This document shows, one piece after another, positions 34,525 through 43,079 of a stretch of 43,079 nt of DNA. Positions within the stretch are counted from its first letter, which is position 1; the number at the start of each line of letters is the position of its first letter. A model generated the notes under the pieces. That model made no database searches. It was not told the origin of the DNA and saw only the letters and a list, made by a program, of their open reading frames with translations. The position numbers were made by a program, and so were the translations under genes. Source of the DNA: Hysterium pulicare CBS 123377 (lineage: Eukaryota; Ascomycota; Dothideomycetes; Hysteriales; Hysteriaceae); the NCBI GenBank assembly GCA_000467715.1, contig AJFK01000158.1:1-43079 (forward strand), given 5' to 3'.

Positions 34525-35121
34525 CTAGGTCTCGTAGCGCGTGCCTCGTTTGTCGCGTCCATTATACCTATAGTCTCCCCCCCAGCGCTCGGCTTTATCT
34601 ACGCGTCTCTGATCCCTTCCTTGCCCAAGGATCCGCATGTATTCCATAAACTTTGATGGCTTTGGTGGCCAGTTGTGGCTCATTGAGGATTTTCCGGAGG
34701 TTGTGTAGTCCTGGAAGGCGATCGAATATCCGGTTCCGCGGTCCTTGTGTTTCCTGCAGTGGAGGAGGATATGGGCGACTGTCTGTCGACCCTCCCCGCA
34801 TTCGCATCGAGGGCTGGCTATGCCTGGTACCTCCTGCCATAGAGGAAGTCTTTGAGCCCTATCTTCTCTGTTCTCAGCTGTACGAGCAGGGCGCTTTCCC
34901 TCTTTTTGAGACCCTGGTGCAACTGGAGCACCTTCTTTGTGAGTTCTGGCGTCAATTGGCGTCTTGAGTGAGCGTTTGTGTGCTATAGTTTGCGTTAATT
35001 CCAAGAATTGGGATTCTCGCTGTTGTCGTGTTTCTCCAGACGTGATGTTTTGGTGACGCACAACCTTCAAGTGATGCGCATGTGAAACCTTGCAAAGATG
35101 ACTAATCTTAGCACAGCACAT
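34525..35121 (-). mobile_element. LINE ORF2 3'-end fragment (zf-RVT region)
   Basis: This minus-strand piece encodes the very end of a LINE ORF2. The conserved zf-RVT-like element reads VPGIASPRCECGEGRQTVAH followed by ILLHC. Upstream, in another frame, is the usual preceding helix region, LHQGLKKRESALLVQLRTEK. At least one frame change separates these parts, so the copy is dead. The reverse transcriptase and RNase H are not present here. The piece includes the 79-bp repeat shared with 29406-29484. Confidence 0.75.
34951..35029 (-). repeat. 79-bp dispersed repeat, copy B
   Basis: This is the partner of 29406-29484 in inverted orientation, lying within the LINE ORF2 3' fragment. The copies differ at 7 of 79 positions, all C/T or G/A. 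Confidence 0.8.
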
Positions 35122-35400
35122 GTTATGTCATAGCTCTTGAGTAGCGCGTCTTTGCTATCGGAATGTCCCGCACAGTGCTTTTATTGACATCCTTGCCTAT
35201 CGCCTCCTTCACCTCGAGAAGTATTGCATAGCATTGATCGGCCCATCTCCCTCTCAGACCCATCTCCTTCTCAGCCCCACTAGCCGTTGCCTGCGCTCGA
35301 GGATCAAGGCATCAACGCCTGCCATCATCCAGACACCTGTGGCTTATCTTTGCAGCTAACATTCTCGGTCCCTTCAAGTGCGCAGTCGATTCGATTCGAA
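35122..35400 (+). promoter_or_regulatory. Upstream region of the V-ATPase A-subunit gene
   Basis: Only 279 bp separate the LINE fragment from the V-ATPase start codon, so the promoter of this gene is squeezed against, or partly built from, transposon DNA. The stretch is C/T-rich near 35240-35290 and has no clear TATA box. Confidence 0.4.
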
Positions 35401-37402
35401 ATGCCAGCTGCAAAGGATGTTCGTGGGGAGGATTTCCCAACCGGGACCGTCTTCTCAGTAGCAGGTTCGTCCTCGACGATCTACAATCTTCAAAGCCGAT
35501 CCAGCTAAAGCGAATTAGGGCCTGTGGTTATTGCTGAAATTGAGGGTCCCAGCATGTATGAGATATGCAAGGTGGGCAAATTTGAGCTTCTAGCGGAGGT
35601 CATTCGGCTAGAAGGCAACAAAGCCACACTTCAGGTATACGAGGAAACGAGTACGCAAGCAATTCGTCTTTTGCACGAGACCATCTGACAGACAACACAG
35701 CCGGCGTTGCGGTCGGTGATCCTGTTTCGAGGACGGGCAAGCCGCTGTCCGTTGAACTCGGTCCTGGCCTGATGGACACGATCTATGATGGTATCCAACG
35801 ACCCCTCAAAAAGATTGCCGACGACACCGGCAGCGTCTACATTCCTCGCGGCATCACGATGCCAGCTCTCGACCGGGAGAAGAAGTGGGATTTTACCCCG
35901 CTCATGAAAGAGGGTGATCATATCACTGGCGGAGACGTCTGGGGCCAGGTCGTCGAGAACTCTTTGCTCGACGACCACAAAATCCTCATGCCTCCACGCG
36001 CCCGCGGCGTTATTAAGAAGATTGCAGCGAAGGGTCAATATACAGTCATAGAACCATTGCTCACAGTCGAGTTCAACGGAGAAGAGAAAGAATACCCGAT
36101 GCTGCAGTCATGGCCTGTCCGCGTCCCTCGACCAGTCCGGGAACGCTTGAGTGCTAGCTCGCCAATGACCGTTGGCCAGCGTGTTTTGGACGCCTTGTTT
36201 CCTTCGGTTCAAGGTGGCACGGTCTGTATTCCAGGAGCCTTTGGCTGCGGCAAGACTGTCATCTCTCAGTCGGTGTCCAAATTTTCGAACAGCGACATTA
36301 TCATCTACGTCGGGTAAGCAAACTCCCTTCTCGCACAATGTTTCTACATGTGCAGCATGTAAGGGTTCAAGAGAAATGCTGACGCATACGTCCTAGGTGT
36401 GGTGAACGAGGCAACGAAATGGCTGAATTGTTGATGGAGTTTCCCAAGCTCTCGATCACCATCGACGGTCGTAAAGAGCCAATAATGAAGCGCACATGCT
36501 TGATTGCAAACACTTCAAACATGCCTGTCGCTGCTCGCGAGGCGTCTATCTACACTGGAATTACGGTGGCTGAATATTTTAGAGATCAAGGCAAAGCCGT
36601 CGCTATGATGGCTGACTCTACAACGAGATGGGCGGAAGCTTTACGTGAAATTTCTGGTAGGTTAGGGGAGATGCCCGCCGATCAAGGCTTTCCGGCGTAT
36701 TTGGGTGCTAAATTGGCTTCTTTCTACGAGCGTGCTGGAAATTGCGCTGCGTTAGGATCGCCAGAAAGACAAGGAGCCGTTTCGATTGTGGGAGCCGTGT
36801 CTCCGCCAGCTGGTGATTACTCAGAGCCAGTTACGTCTTCGACACTTGGCATTGTCCAAGTGTTTTGGGGCCTTGACAAGAAACTTGCCCAGCGCAAACA
36901 TTTTCCGTCTATCAACACCTCAGCATCCTTCACCAAGTACACGGCAATCCTCGACAAATTCTATCAAAAGGACTATCCAGAACTTCCTCGTCTTCGAGAT
37001 CGTATGAAGGAGCTTTTGTCAAGCTCAGAAGAACTTGATCAGGTTGTACAACTCATTGGCAAATCTGCGCTGGATGATCCAGATAAGATTACTCTCGATG
37101 TTGCTGTAATGCTCAAAGACGACTTCTTACAACAAAACGGCTACAGCGATTACGACCAATTCTGCCCACTGTGGAAAACTGTGTACATGATGAAGGGGTT
37201 CATGAGCTTCTACGACGAGGCACGAAAAGCATGTTCCAAGGGTGCGAGGTGGGCGAAGATCCGAGAAAGTACTGCTGACATACAGCACGGTTTACGAAGC
37301 ATGAAGTTCGAGCTGCCAGATGATGAAGAAGGAGTGTGCAAGAAATACGATGAGCTTTTTCAGCAGATGTCGGAGAAGTTCGCCAGTGTGGTTGACGAAT
37401 AG
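35401..37402 (+). CDS. V-type ATPase catalytic subunit A, diverged copy
   Basis: Subunit A hydrolyses ATP in the V1 head to drive proton pumping into vacuoles and other compartments. Exons 35401-35464, 35519-35650, 35701-36313 and 36397-37402 give 604 residues, the normal full length. The P-loop GAFGCGKT is at 244-251. The catalytic block [10 protein letters not shown] starts at 271 (Glu273), and [27 protein letters not shown] and [16 protein letters not shown] follow in order. Some sites that are almost invariant in fungal Vma1 differ here: [11 protein letters not shown] replaces [22 protein letters not shown] replaces the usual TLGSPDREG-type stretch, and [10 protein letters not shown] replaces AEVLKDFPEL. 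This suggests a second, faster-evolving paralogue. The comparison sequences are from memory. The intron at 36314-36396 splits Gly270, exactly at the VMA1 intein site. LINE fragments lie on both sides. Confidence 0.92.
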
Positions 37403-38671
37403 AAAGTAAGTGAGCAAGGATATACAGGCGCGATAGACGCGATGCCCTGCGCAGCTTGCTGTCAAGGCTAGATTGGCTTGGAATCGTGCTCATATCAACT
37501 ACAGAAAGTTCTTCCAGCTGCTTTTTGAACGCTTGCAGCTATGGTGCACATGGGTCAAGATGTCAATATTACGTGCCATTCCTCAAATCCGTCATTCAAA
37601 GCGTGGATATCTCTTATCGTCATGGTGCTTGATGCCGACCGCGTCCTGAATAGATCCTACTTTGTTCTATCATGGCTTATATAGCCTGCTTTACTGTTCC
37701 TTTTGCAGTTTCATTGACCACATTTGGTCGTAAAGCCGGGTGTCTCATACAGGTCTGAACCTTGAATATTGCAGTGTTCTGTCCTCAAATTCCATGCAGT
37801 CTTTGCCTAGCATTGTGTCGATTGAAGCTTGTTCTCTGTCATATCATGCAGCCTCAACTCGTCCACTATGGTCATGTTCTCGGCCAGCCTTGCCAACAAG
37901 GCTCGGTGCTAGTAAGCCATGATCCTTGCGTGAATCTTGGCGGCTTTAGGAGCACGCCATCTCGGATCTTGTTATCTTTCTCTCGGCTTCTGAGTCTGGG
38001 TTGATGGCTCTGCAGAGATTGGATGGCGAGAAATACAGTTCTCAGCCTTCAAGCAACACCCCTGTTGGATTGTGTGTGGAAGTTGCTTTGATCCTTCTCG
38101 TGCCTGACTGATCATCAAAATATTTTTATAGAACGTGGCTTGACAGGGCTGATCATGAGGTAAGGAGCAAGATAATTCGAGAGCATCCAGGTATATGATT
38201 TCGCTGGCCTGAGAAGAGATACACTCCTAATAGATCTGATTATGGGCATAGTGGACAATGCATGGCGATGAACAGCAGTGCAATTGATACCAGAAAACCT
38301 GTGTCAGGGGCCAAGTACTACTTGAATTATCTATAATCTTGCCCCAGCATCAGGATCACGAGACACTGCAACCACGATGTAACAAGGTGCCGAGTTGTGA
38401 CGTAGTCAGGGCAGCTAGTTGCTGAGAGCCAAGGAACAATGATTTGAAATGAATGTTGGTGACTCTGCCGGACAGTAGGCTGTCCAGTCAGTAGCTACCT
38501 ATATAGTGTGGATAAAATAGACTAGCTACAATAAGGCAGTCCAACACGTGACACACGTGACATTAGTCGTGCTTGAAGATGCCAAGAAGTGCTCCATATA
38601 AACTCAGGATCCGTGGCTCACCAATATCCTCTTACCTTTCCTCACCTTGCCAATGGTCGCGGGAGAGCGGA
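37403..38671. other. Intergenic, with possible orphan promoter
   Basis: No gene is supported over about 1.27 kb. Short frames at 37740-38004 lack features. Near the right end a promoter-like arrangement faces the cupin 3' end: two CACGTG sites (38545-38550, 38554-38559), TATAAA at 38597-38602, a C/T-rich stretch and an ATG at 38653. Confidence 0.45.
38545..38602 (+). promoter_or_regulatory. Tandem CACGTG E-boxes plus TATA-like box
   Basis: Two CACGTGAC-type E-boxes lie 9 bp apart, followed by TATAAA 43 bp later. CACGTG is bound by bHLH factors such as Pho4 and Cbf1 in fungi. No plus-strand gene follows; the only short frame, from the ATG at 38653, runs antisense into the cupin 3' end. Confidence 0.35.
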
Positions 38672-39532
38672 TCAATTATGCGGCCAGCCAGCGATTAGCA
38701 ACGCACCCCGCTCACCAACAGTGAAGCTGTAAGCTGTGCCCGCCGGCGCCCAAATCCAATCGCCAGCCGTGAGCTCACGGCCATTGCTGAAGATGGAACC
38801 GTTAATAACGAGCTTATAGTCGGCAAGCCTCTCGAGCTCGTGAATATGACCCGGGACGTCGGTTCCCGGAGCGATGTGTGCCAGCCAAGCGAAGAACCGT
38901 CCGTCCTTGTTAGGGGTGGCGGGCATTCGCGGGGCGAAAGGAAAGAAGCTGTGGGTGATGCCTTCGCCTGTTTCGGCGTACTGCGTGAGGTGAGGCAGCG
39001 AGACAGTGGCGGATTTCACTTTGGGGTCCCGAGAGGTGACAAAGGTCTCGTAGACTGGTAGACCAATGTTTTCACCGGCATCTTCGACGCACGGCAGCAC
39101 GGTGAACAGCACCGAGCCCAAATGCTCGGCAGTGTAGTCATAAGTCTCGCCGGCTGGAAGCCAGATCCAGTCGCCTGCTGTGAGGGAATGGCCACGGAAC
39201 CGGATAGAACCGCTCACAACGACCTTGACGGCACCGATGGAAGCGTCCAGCCTTCGTGGTGTCACTGTAGCGCCGGGGGCATAGCAAGATGTGAACGCGC
39301 TGAATCGTCCATTGCCGTCTGAGGGCATCAAAGGCGCAATGGGGAGGAACCAGCGCGTGACGCCCTCGAAGTGAGCCGGAATCAGATCAGTCAAATCGGG
39401 CTTTGCAGCTAGGACATCTGGATCACGTGAGCAGAGGACACGGCTGTTGATGTTCTGGACAAGCTTGTCAAGCTTTGCAGCCGCAACGTCACGCTCTTCG
39501 TGCTCGGAGAATACCAGTGTGGATATGGCCAT
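38672..39532 (-). CDS. Bicupin protein (ChrR-like double cupin), 286 aa
   Basis: This soluble protein has two cupin barrels in tandem; the function is not established. The N-terminal cupin has APGATVTPRRLD where a metal-binding cupin would have HxH, then LTAGDWIWLPAGETYDY. The C-terminal cupin has APGTDVPGHIHELERLADYK, keeping a HIH pair and Glu, then ELTAGDWIWAPAGTAYSF, where the motif-2 His is replaced. The AGDWIW/PAG repeat in both halves indicates an internal duplication and resembles ChrR-type anti-sigma cupins and related RmlC-like proteins. Only the second barrel could hold a metal, and with an incomplete ligand set. The gene is a single exon with a TATATA box about 90 bp upstream. There is no signal peptide. 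Possibly a metabolite-binding or dioxygenase-like protein. Confidence 0.85.
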   Translation of the reverse strand: MAISTLVFSEHEERDVAAAKLDKLVQNINSRVLCSRDPDVLAAKPDLTDLIPAHFEGVTRWFLPIAPLMPSDGNGRFSAFTSCYAPGATVTPRRLDASIGAVKVVVSGSIRFRGHSLTAGDWIWLPAGETYDYTAEHLGSVLFTVLPCVEDAGENIGLPVYETFVTSRDPKVKSATVSLPHLTQYAETGEGITHSFFPFAPRMPATPNKDGRFFAWLAHIAPGTDVPGHIHELERLADYKLVINGSIFSNGRELTAGDWIWAPAGTAYSFTVGERGALLIAGWPHN

Positions 39533-39620
39533 GTTGCTGCTCTTTTAGTCGAGTTTGATGAAAGATGTTATGGATTTTTCTTTGAACAATGTGTTTCGGT
39601 TTTTAGGTCGGGGACACTGA

Positions 39621-39627
39621 TATATAA
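39621..39627 (-). promoter_or_regulatory. TATA-like box of the bicupin gene
   Basis: On the minus strand the sequence reads TTATATA about 90 bp upstream of the bicupin start codon, a usual position for a fungal TATA element. The forward strand shows TATATAAGG. Confidence 0.5.
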
Positions 39628-39778
39628 GGAGTTTGCCTGAATGTTATCTTCTGCAAGGCTAGTACTAAAAGGGAGAAATTGGTATTGATTATCTCTGGAT
39701 GGTATGAGATTGTTCGGCAATTCTCTCAACGTAATCTAACCAAAAGCTGAGCTATCTTTCGGCCTATGATAACTAGGA

Positions 39779-39847
39779 GTAATCTAATAATGGACCAATT
39801 AATGATAATGGACCAAGAAATAATAACGGATCAATCAATAATAATGG
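39779..39847. repeat. 18-bp minisatellite, about 4 units
   Basis: On the minus strand the unit is roughly CCATTATNATTNATTGGT, repeated about four times with variation. It sits exactly where the LINE RNase H reading frame ends, so it may mark the break point or a tail formed at insertion. Confidence 0.6.
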
Positions 39848-39889
39848 GTTCTCGACCATGGTCTGAACGGCGACCTGGATTGCTTCCAG

Positions 39890-39919
39890 TTCTATCTGCA
39901 TTGGTTCTATCTGCATTGG
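39890..39919. repeat. Perfect 15-bp tandem duplication
   Basis: TTCTATCTGCATTGG occurs twice in direct succession. It lies in the LINE RNase H region, where it duplicates five codons in frame (MQIEP, MQIEL on the minus strand). Confidence 0.8.
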
Positions 39920-42900
39920 GTCCGGGTTGGGGCCACGATCGAGTGTGGTTGAGACCTGTAGGCCAAAAGGCGATGGAGTGTAGATACCTATGCCAGCTAA
40001 TTCGTGTCGCACTGATCCGTCAGTGTAAAAACTGATCGCATAAGGGTCATGAGCCCTAGTTTGTTCTGCCTTTATCGCTTCATCTTTACTCTGTATCCGG
40101 GTTTTCGGGCGTGATAGCCAGGGTGGTTTGGAGAATGCTTGGATCAGGTCGACATCTGTTTAGTCTATAAATCCGTGTCTGATTGCCGTTGCTTCTCACG
40201 GAGACTGGAATTTCTCGATTTGGTTCATTCGATGGATGAGATACCAACTGACGTGATGTCGGGGCTTGTGTTGAAGTCGAAACCAATTTTCTGGTACTTG
40301 TTCGTGAATCCGGTCTTGTGGAAGCTCTAGCCCCGCTTCACCCATGGGCTGCTGACTTGAACATCCCGGTGACCGCCACGGCCCCTAGTTTCATGGCTCG
40401 ATCAATACGACTTTGTACGTGTATTGACGAGCATGGAACCCACACCGGATCCCCGTAGTCCGTGACTGGCGCGATCGTGGCTAGGAATAATTGCCGGGCT
40501 GTTCCTGGCCGTAGGCCACGGAGGCGTCGAAGTGCTAGCGCAGCCTTTTCTCCTCGCTTGGCTGCTCGCGCTGTGTGGGAGTGGAATGATAACTTTTGAT
40601 CTGGGATAAGACCTAATAATTTGATCTCCTTTTTGGTGTGATCGTTTGGCCTTGGAATGTTATACTCGCCTCATTCTGGTGGTTGCTGTCATTGCGGGAG
40701 AAGTGGATCAGCTGTGTCTTGTCTGGCTCGAATGTGGCGCCGCTGGTTCTGCCCCAGCGTTCAACCATAGGGATAATTTCACCCCTCAATTGGTTGATGT
40801 TCCTATGTGTCGTTGGGCTAGAGACCCAGATTGTGAAGTCATCAACAAAGGCCATTCTTCCCAGGGTTCTTGAGAGTTTCCCGGCTATCAGGTCTGCGTT
40901 GTAGAACAATAAGAGGACAGGAGATAGCGGTGATCCCTGTGGGAGGCCTGCATGGGCGATGTCCATGGTCTCGGATTCTGTACCATTAACCATAACTGAA
41001 GCTTTCCTATTCGAGCAGAAGTTGTGTACCAGGCGTGCTATTCGGTTTGGGATTCTTCTTGCTCGCAGTCTTTGGACAAGAACGTCTTTGTTGACCCCAT
41101 TGAAATCTCCTTTTAGATCCAAACTGAGCATGGTGAGCACGTGCTTGCGTTTCCAGGCTTGGTAGATATCTTCCGTAGCCAGCTGTAAGGCATCAATGGT
41201 GGAACACTGCTTTCGGGCACCGAAGTGACATTTGGGGAGAAGACCGTGGGTCTCATCAAGGTACGAGATCTCCTCTGCTAGAAACCGATTCTAGTGCCTT
41301 CCCTAGTGTGGCTAAGAGTGAGATTGGCCGGTACGCCTTGGCCAATTTGTAATTGCTTTTGTCAGGCTTGCGAAGGGGTAGAATTCCAGCCGACCTCCAT
41401 GGGTGGGGGAAATGCCCGGTTTGTATGCTCGCTCGGAAAAGAGGGGTAATGTGATCGCCTGCCTCAGACCACAGCATTTTCCAGATAATTGCTGGTAGCC
41501 CGTCTGGACCAGGGGCTTTGTATAGCGCTGCTCTGAGAATAGCAACGTGGATCTCTTCCTTTGAGAGGTCTTCCCAGCGTAGCGGCACTGATACTCTAGT
41601 CTGCGGTATATACTCTTCGACGTGAGCTGCCTGGCTGAAGAATTGATTAACCAGCTCCTTGGATATCCCTGAGTCCTCTGTGCAGATGCCGACGGGGGTC
41701 TCCAGTGCCGGGATCGATTCAAATTGGCTCCCTTCTGCTGGATGCAGGTATTTCGCCGCTTTCCATATGTTCTGGCTTGAATCAAGGAATTCCTCCCATT
41801 TAGCGCGTCTCTGGCGTCTGCACGCGTCGTGGAAGGTTTTCTTTGCGATTCTCGCCCTCTCTTCGAGCCTTCTGTCTCGTGGGTTCCCGCGGCGTTGCGA
41901 TCGAGCTTCATTCCTCACTTGGGTGTAACTGCGTCTGAGCTGGCTGAGATTCAGGTTCCACCATCGTTTCGTGTATGGTTATGGAGCTGTCGGAGTACAC
42001 TGGAATACTGCGTCCTGGACAATCTGTGTGAAGCGACTTGTGAATCTGTCTATCTGTTGGGCTGTGTCTAGCACGATATTGCTCAGAGGCAGTTGTAGGA
42101 GGCCAACCGAAACTAACTGGCATGCCTTTGGCCAGTTCGTATTCCTAAATAGCCGTCTCGGTTCGCGAGAAGGCTCGGACGTGTTGAGGGCAAATTGGGT
42201 TTCGATCGCTTCATGGTCGGAGCCATAGGCCGTGTGCCATGTTTGGCAGGCGGTCAGGTCATCTGCGAGACCGCTTGTTGCAAATACTAGATCTATCGTG
42301 GTGCCCGATTCGTGTGTAGCCGTGCCCCGTGGGAGTAATAGTCGGAGGCCTAGCTGGTTCATGCACTGGACGATCCTTTCCCCTTCATCCCGACGTATCC
42401 CATCGCCACCCCAGAGTTGGTCATCGCGATCGAAGTCGCCGCCGAGGATAACCTCGTGGGTGGGGTATTGAGTGCAGACATTTCTACATGCTGTAGGGTA
42501 TTATTAATGATCCAAGTGTAGTGGTCGGACGACCCTTCAATTGGCGGGACGTATATTGAGAAGGCGAGGCATATCCTGCCTTCTACCTGGATCTCAATTG
42601 CGGCAACATCCTTCGATGGGACCTCGATTTGTCGCGCTCGGAGTGGTTGGTTTGCATAGATAAGTGACCGAAATGGCCACCTTTCCGAGTTGCCTTGGAG
42701 TGATGGCGTATTCTGTGTCCAGCATTGGTGGTTCTGTGGTGTGGCTATAAATCGGCCCTCGACTGTCGTGTTGGTGCTGGAGATTGGCGTGGAGGATCCT
42801 CAGTGGTTTTCCACTCATCATTTCGTCTCCTGTGGGTTTGTCTCTGGCGAACAGGGCATGATGGGGCTTGGCTGTGGTGGTTACCGAGGCAGTTGCAGCA

Positions 42901-42929
42901 CCTCGAGGCATTCGTTATAGCCTTGTTTG

Positions 42930-43079
42930 TTGCAATTTAAGTATCTTTTTAAAACTTTTATAAAAATTATAAAAATATTTACTATAGTTTTAGAAATAGG
43001 TGTGTGTATTAACGTAAATTCAAATTAAGCAAATGCAAGCAGTGTTTTTATACGAAGGAGCTCGTATTTAGTGTTGCAC
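42930..43079. other. AT-rich right end
   Basis: The last 150 bp or so are A/T-dominated, with runs such as TTTTTAAAAC and TATAAAAATTATAAAAATATTT, and truncate the 5' end of the LINE. The composition suggests RIP-altered repeat DNA. A 13-bp word, ATTAACGTAAATT (43009-43021), also occurs in the 79-bp repeat copy at 29406-29484. Confidence 0.5.

Larger units (their letters stand above)
39770..42940 (-). mobile_element. Degenerate LINE (Tad1-like), endonuclease-RT-RNase H
   Basis: This is a non-LTR retrotransposon copy on the minus strand, truncated at both ends. In element order: a possible zinc-knuckle scrap at about 42920-42950; the start of an apurinic-type endonuclease (LRILHANLQH near 42800) and its core GGDFDRDDQLWGGD near 42430; IDLVFATSGLADDL and GSDHEAIET (42362-41979); the RT N-terminal region with YKAPGPDGLPAIIWKMLW (41918-41256); the RT core with SLDLKGDFNGVN, AGLPQGSPLSP and the active-site AFVDDF (41140-40613); and RNase H starting FYTDGSVRHELAG near 40030. 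Several stops, frame changes and deletions interrupt it, so it is dead. It stops within RNase H and lacks the zf-RVT tail, which is the very part found at 34525-35121. The D in LKGDF and in GGDFD departs from the usual A/N, consistent with decay. Confidence 0.85.

Noticed and set aside
1012-39532. Idea of a secondary-metabolite gene cluster (SDR, MFS transporter, bicupin)
   Set aside because: The candidates are tens of kilobases apart, separated by conserved cell-biology genes, and there is no core synthase, P450 or pathway regulator.

Overview
This window looks like nuclear DNA of a filamentous ascomycete (Pezizomycotina). The genes carry short GT-AG introns, mostly 47 to 120 bp. The gene families are fungal: a myosin II heavy chain, a HET-domain protein, a FunK1-type kinase, a fungal AAA ATPase and an LPxELR F-box-like protein. 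Non-LTR retrotransposon remains are present. A Leotiomycete-like source is my guess from the V-ATPase A-subunit sequence and is not proven.

Positions 1 to 15.9 kb form a mostly conserved block: a short-chain dehydrogenase (minus strand), then a 1449-residue CCCH-type zinc-finger protein (minus strand) resembling Red1/ZFC3H1 RNA-surveillance scaffolds, divergent from a 2424-residue myosin II heavy chain (plus strand). The zinc finger lies in two short 3' exons that are easy to miss. The myosin stop codon follows a canonical -1 slippery heptamer, and beyond it the -1 frame is open for about 71 residues.

Positions 15.9 to 29.7 kb are accessory: an unrecognised 347-residue gene, a diverged 82-bp direct repeat around an AT-rich block, a cysteine-rich single-pass membrane protein, a HET-domain protein and a basic F-box-like protein. 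These are followed by two broken genes that converge: an AAA ATPase fragment with an ankyrin scrap (plus strand) and a FunK1 kinase pseudogene (minus strand).

Positions 29.7 to 43.1 kb hold an MFS transporter, then LINE (Tad1-like) fragments at 33.6-35.1 kb and 39.8-42.9 kb. Between the LINE fragments sit a full-length but diverged V-ATPase catalytic A subunit, probably a second copy, and a bicupin gene. The two LINE pieces lie on the same strand and contain complementary parts of ORF2, so the V-ATPase/cupin segment may sit inside or between LINE copies. A 79-bp piece of the LINE recurs at 29.4 kb on the other strand and differs only by transitions, which suggests RIP-like mutation.

I found no CRISPR array, rRNA, convincing tRNA or complete biosynthetic cluster. 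The points most worth following are the possible myosin tail frameshift, the diverged V-ATPase A paralogue in a transposon-rich setting (with an intron at the VMA1 intein site), and the graveyard of allorecognition-type genes.
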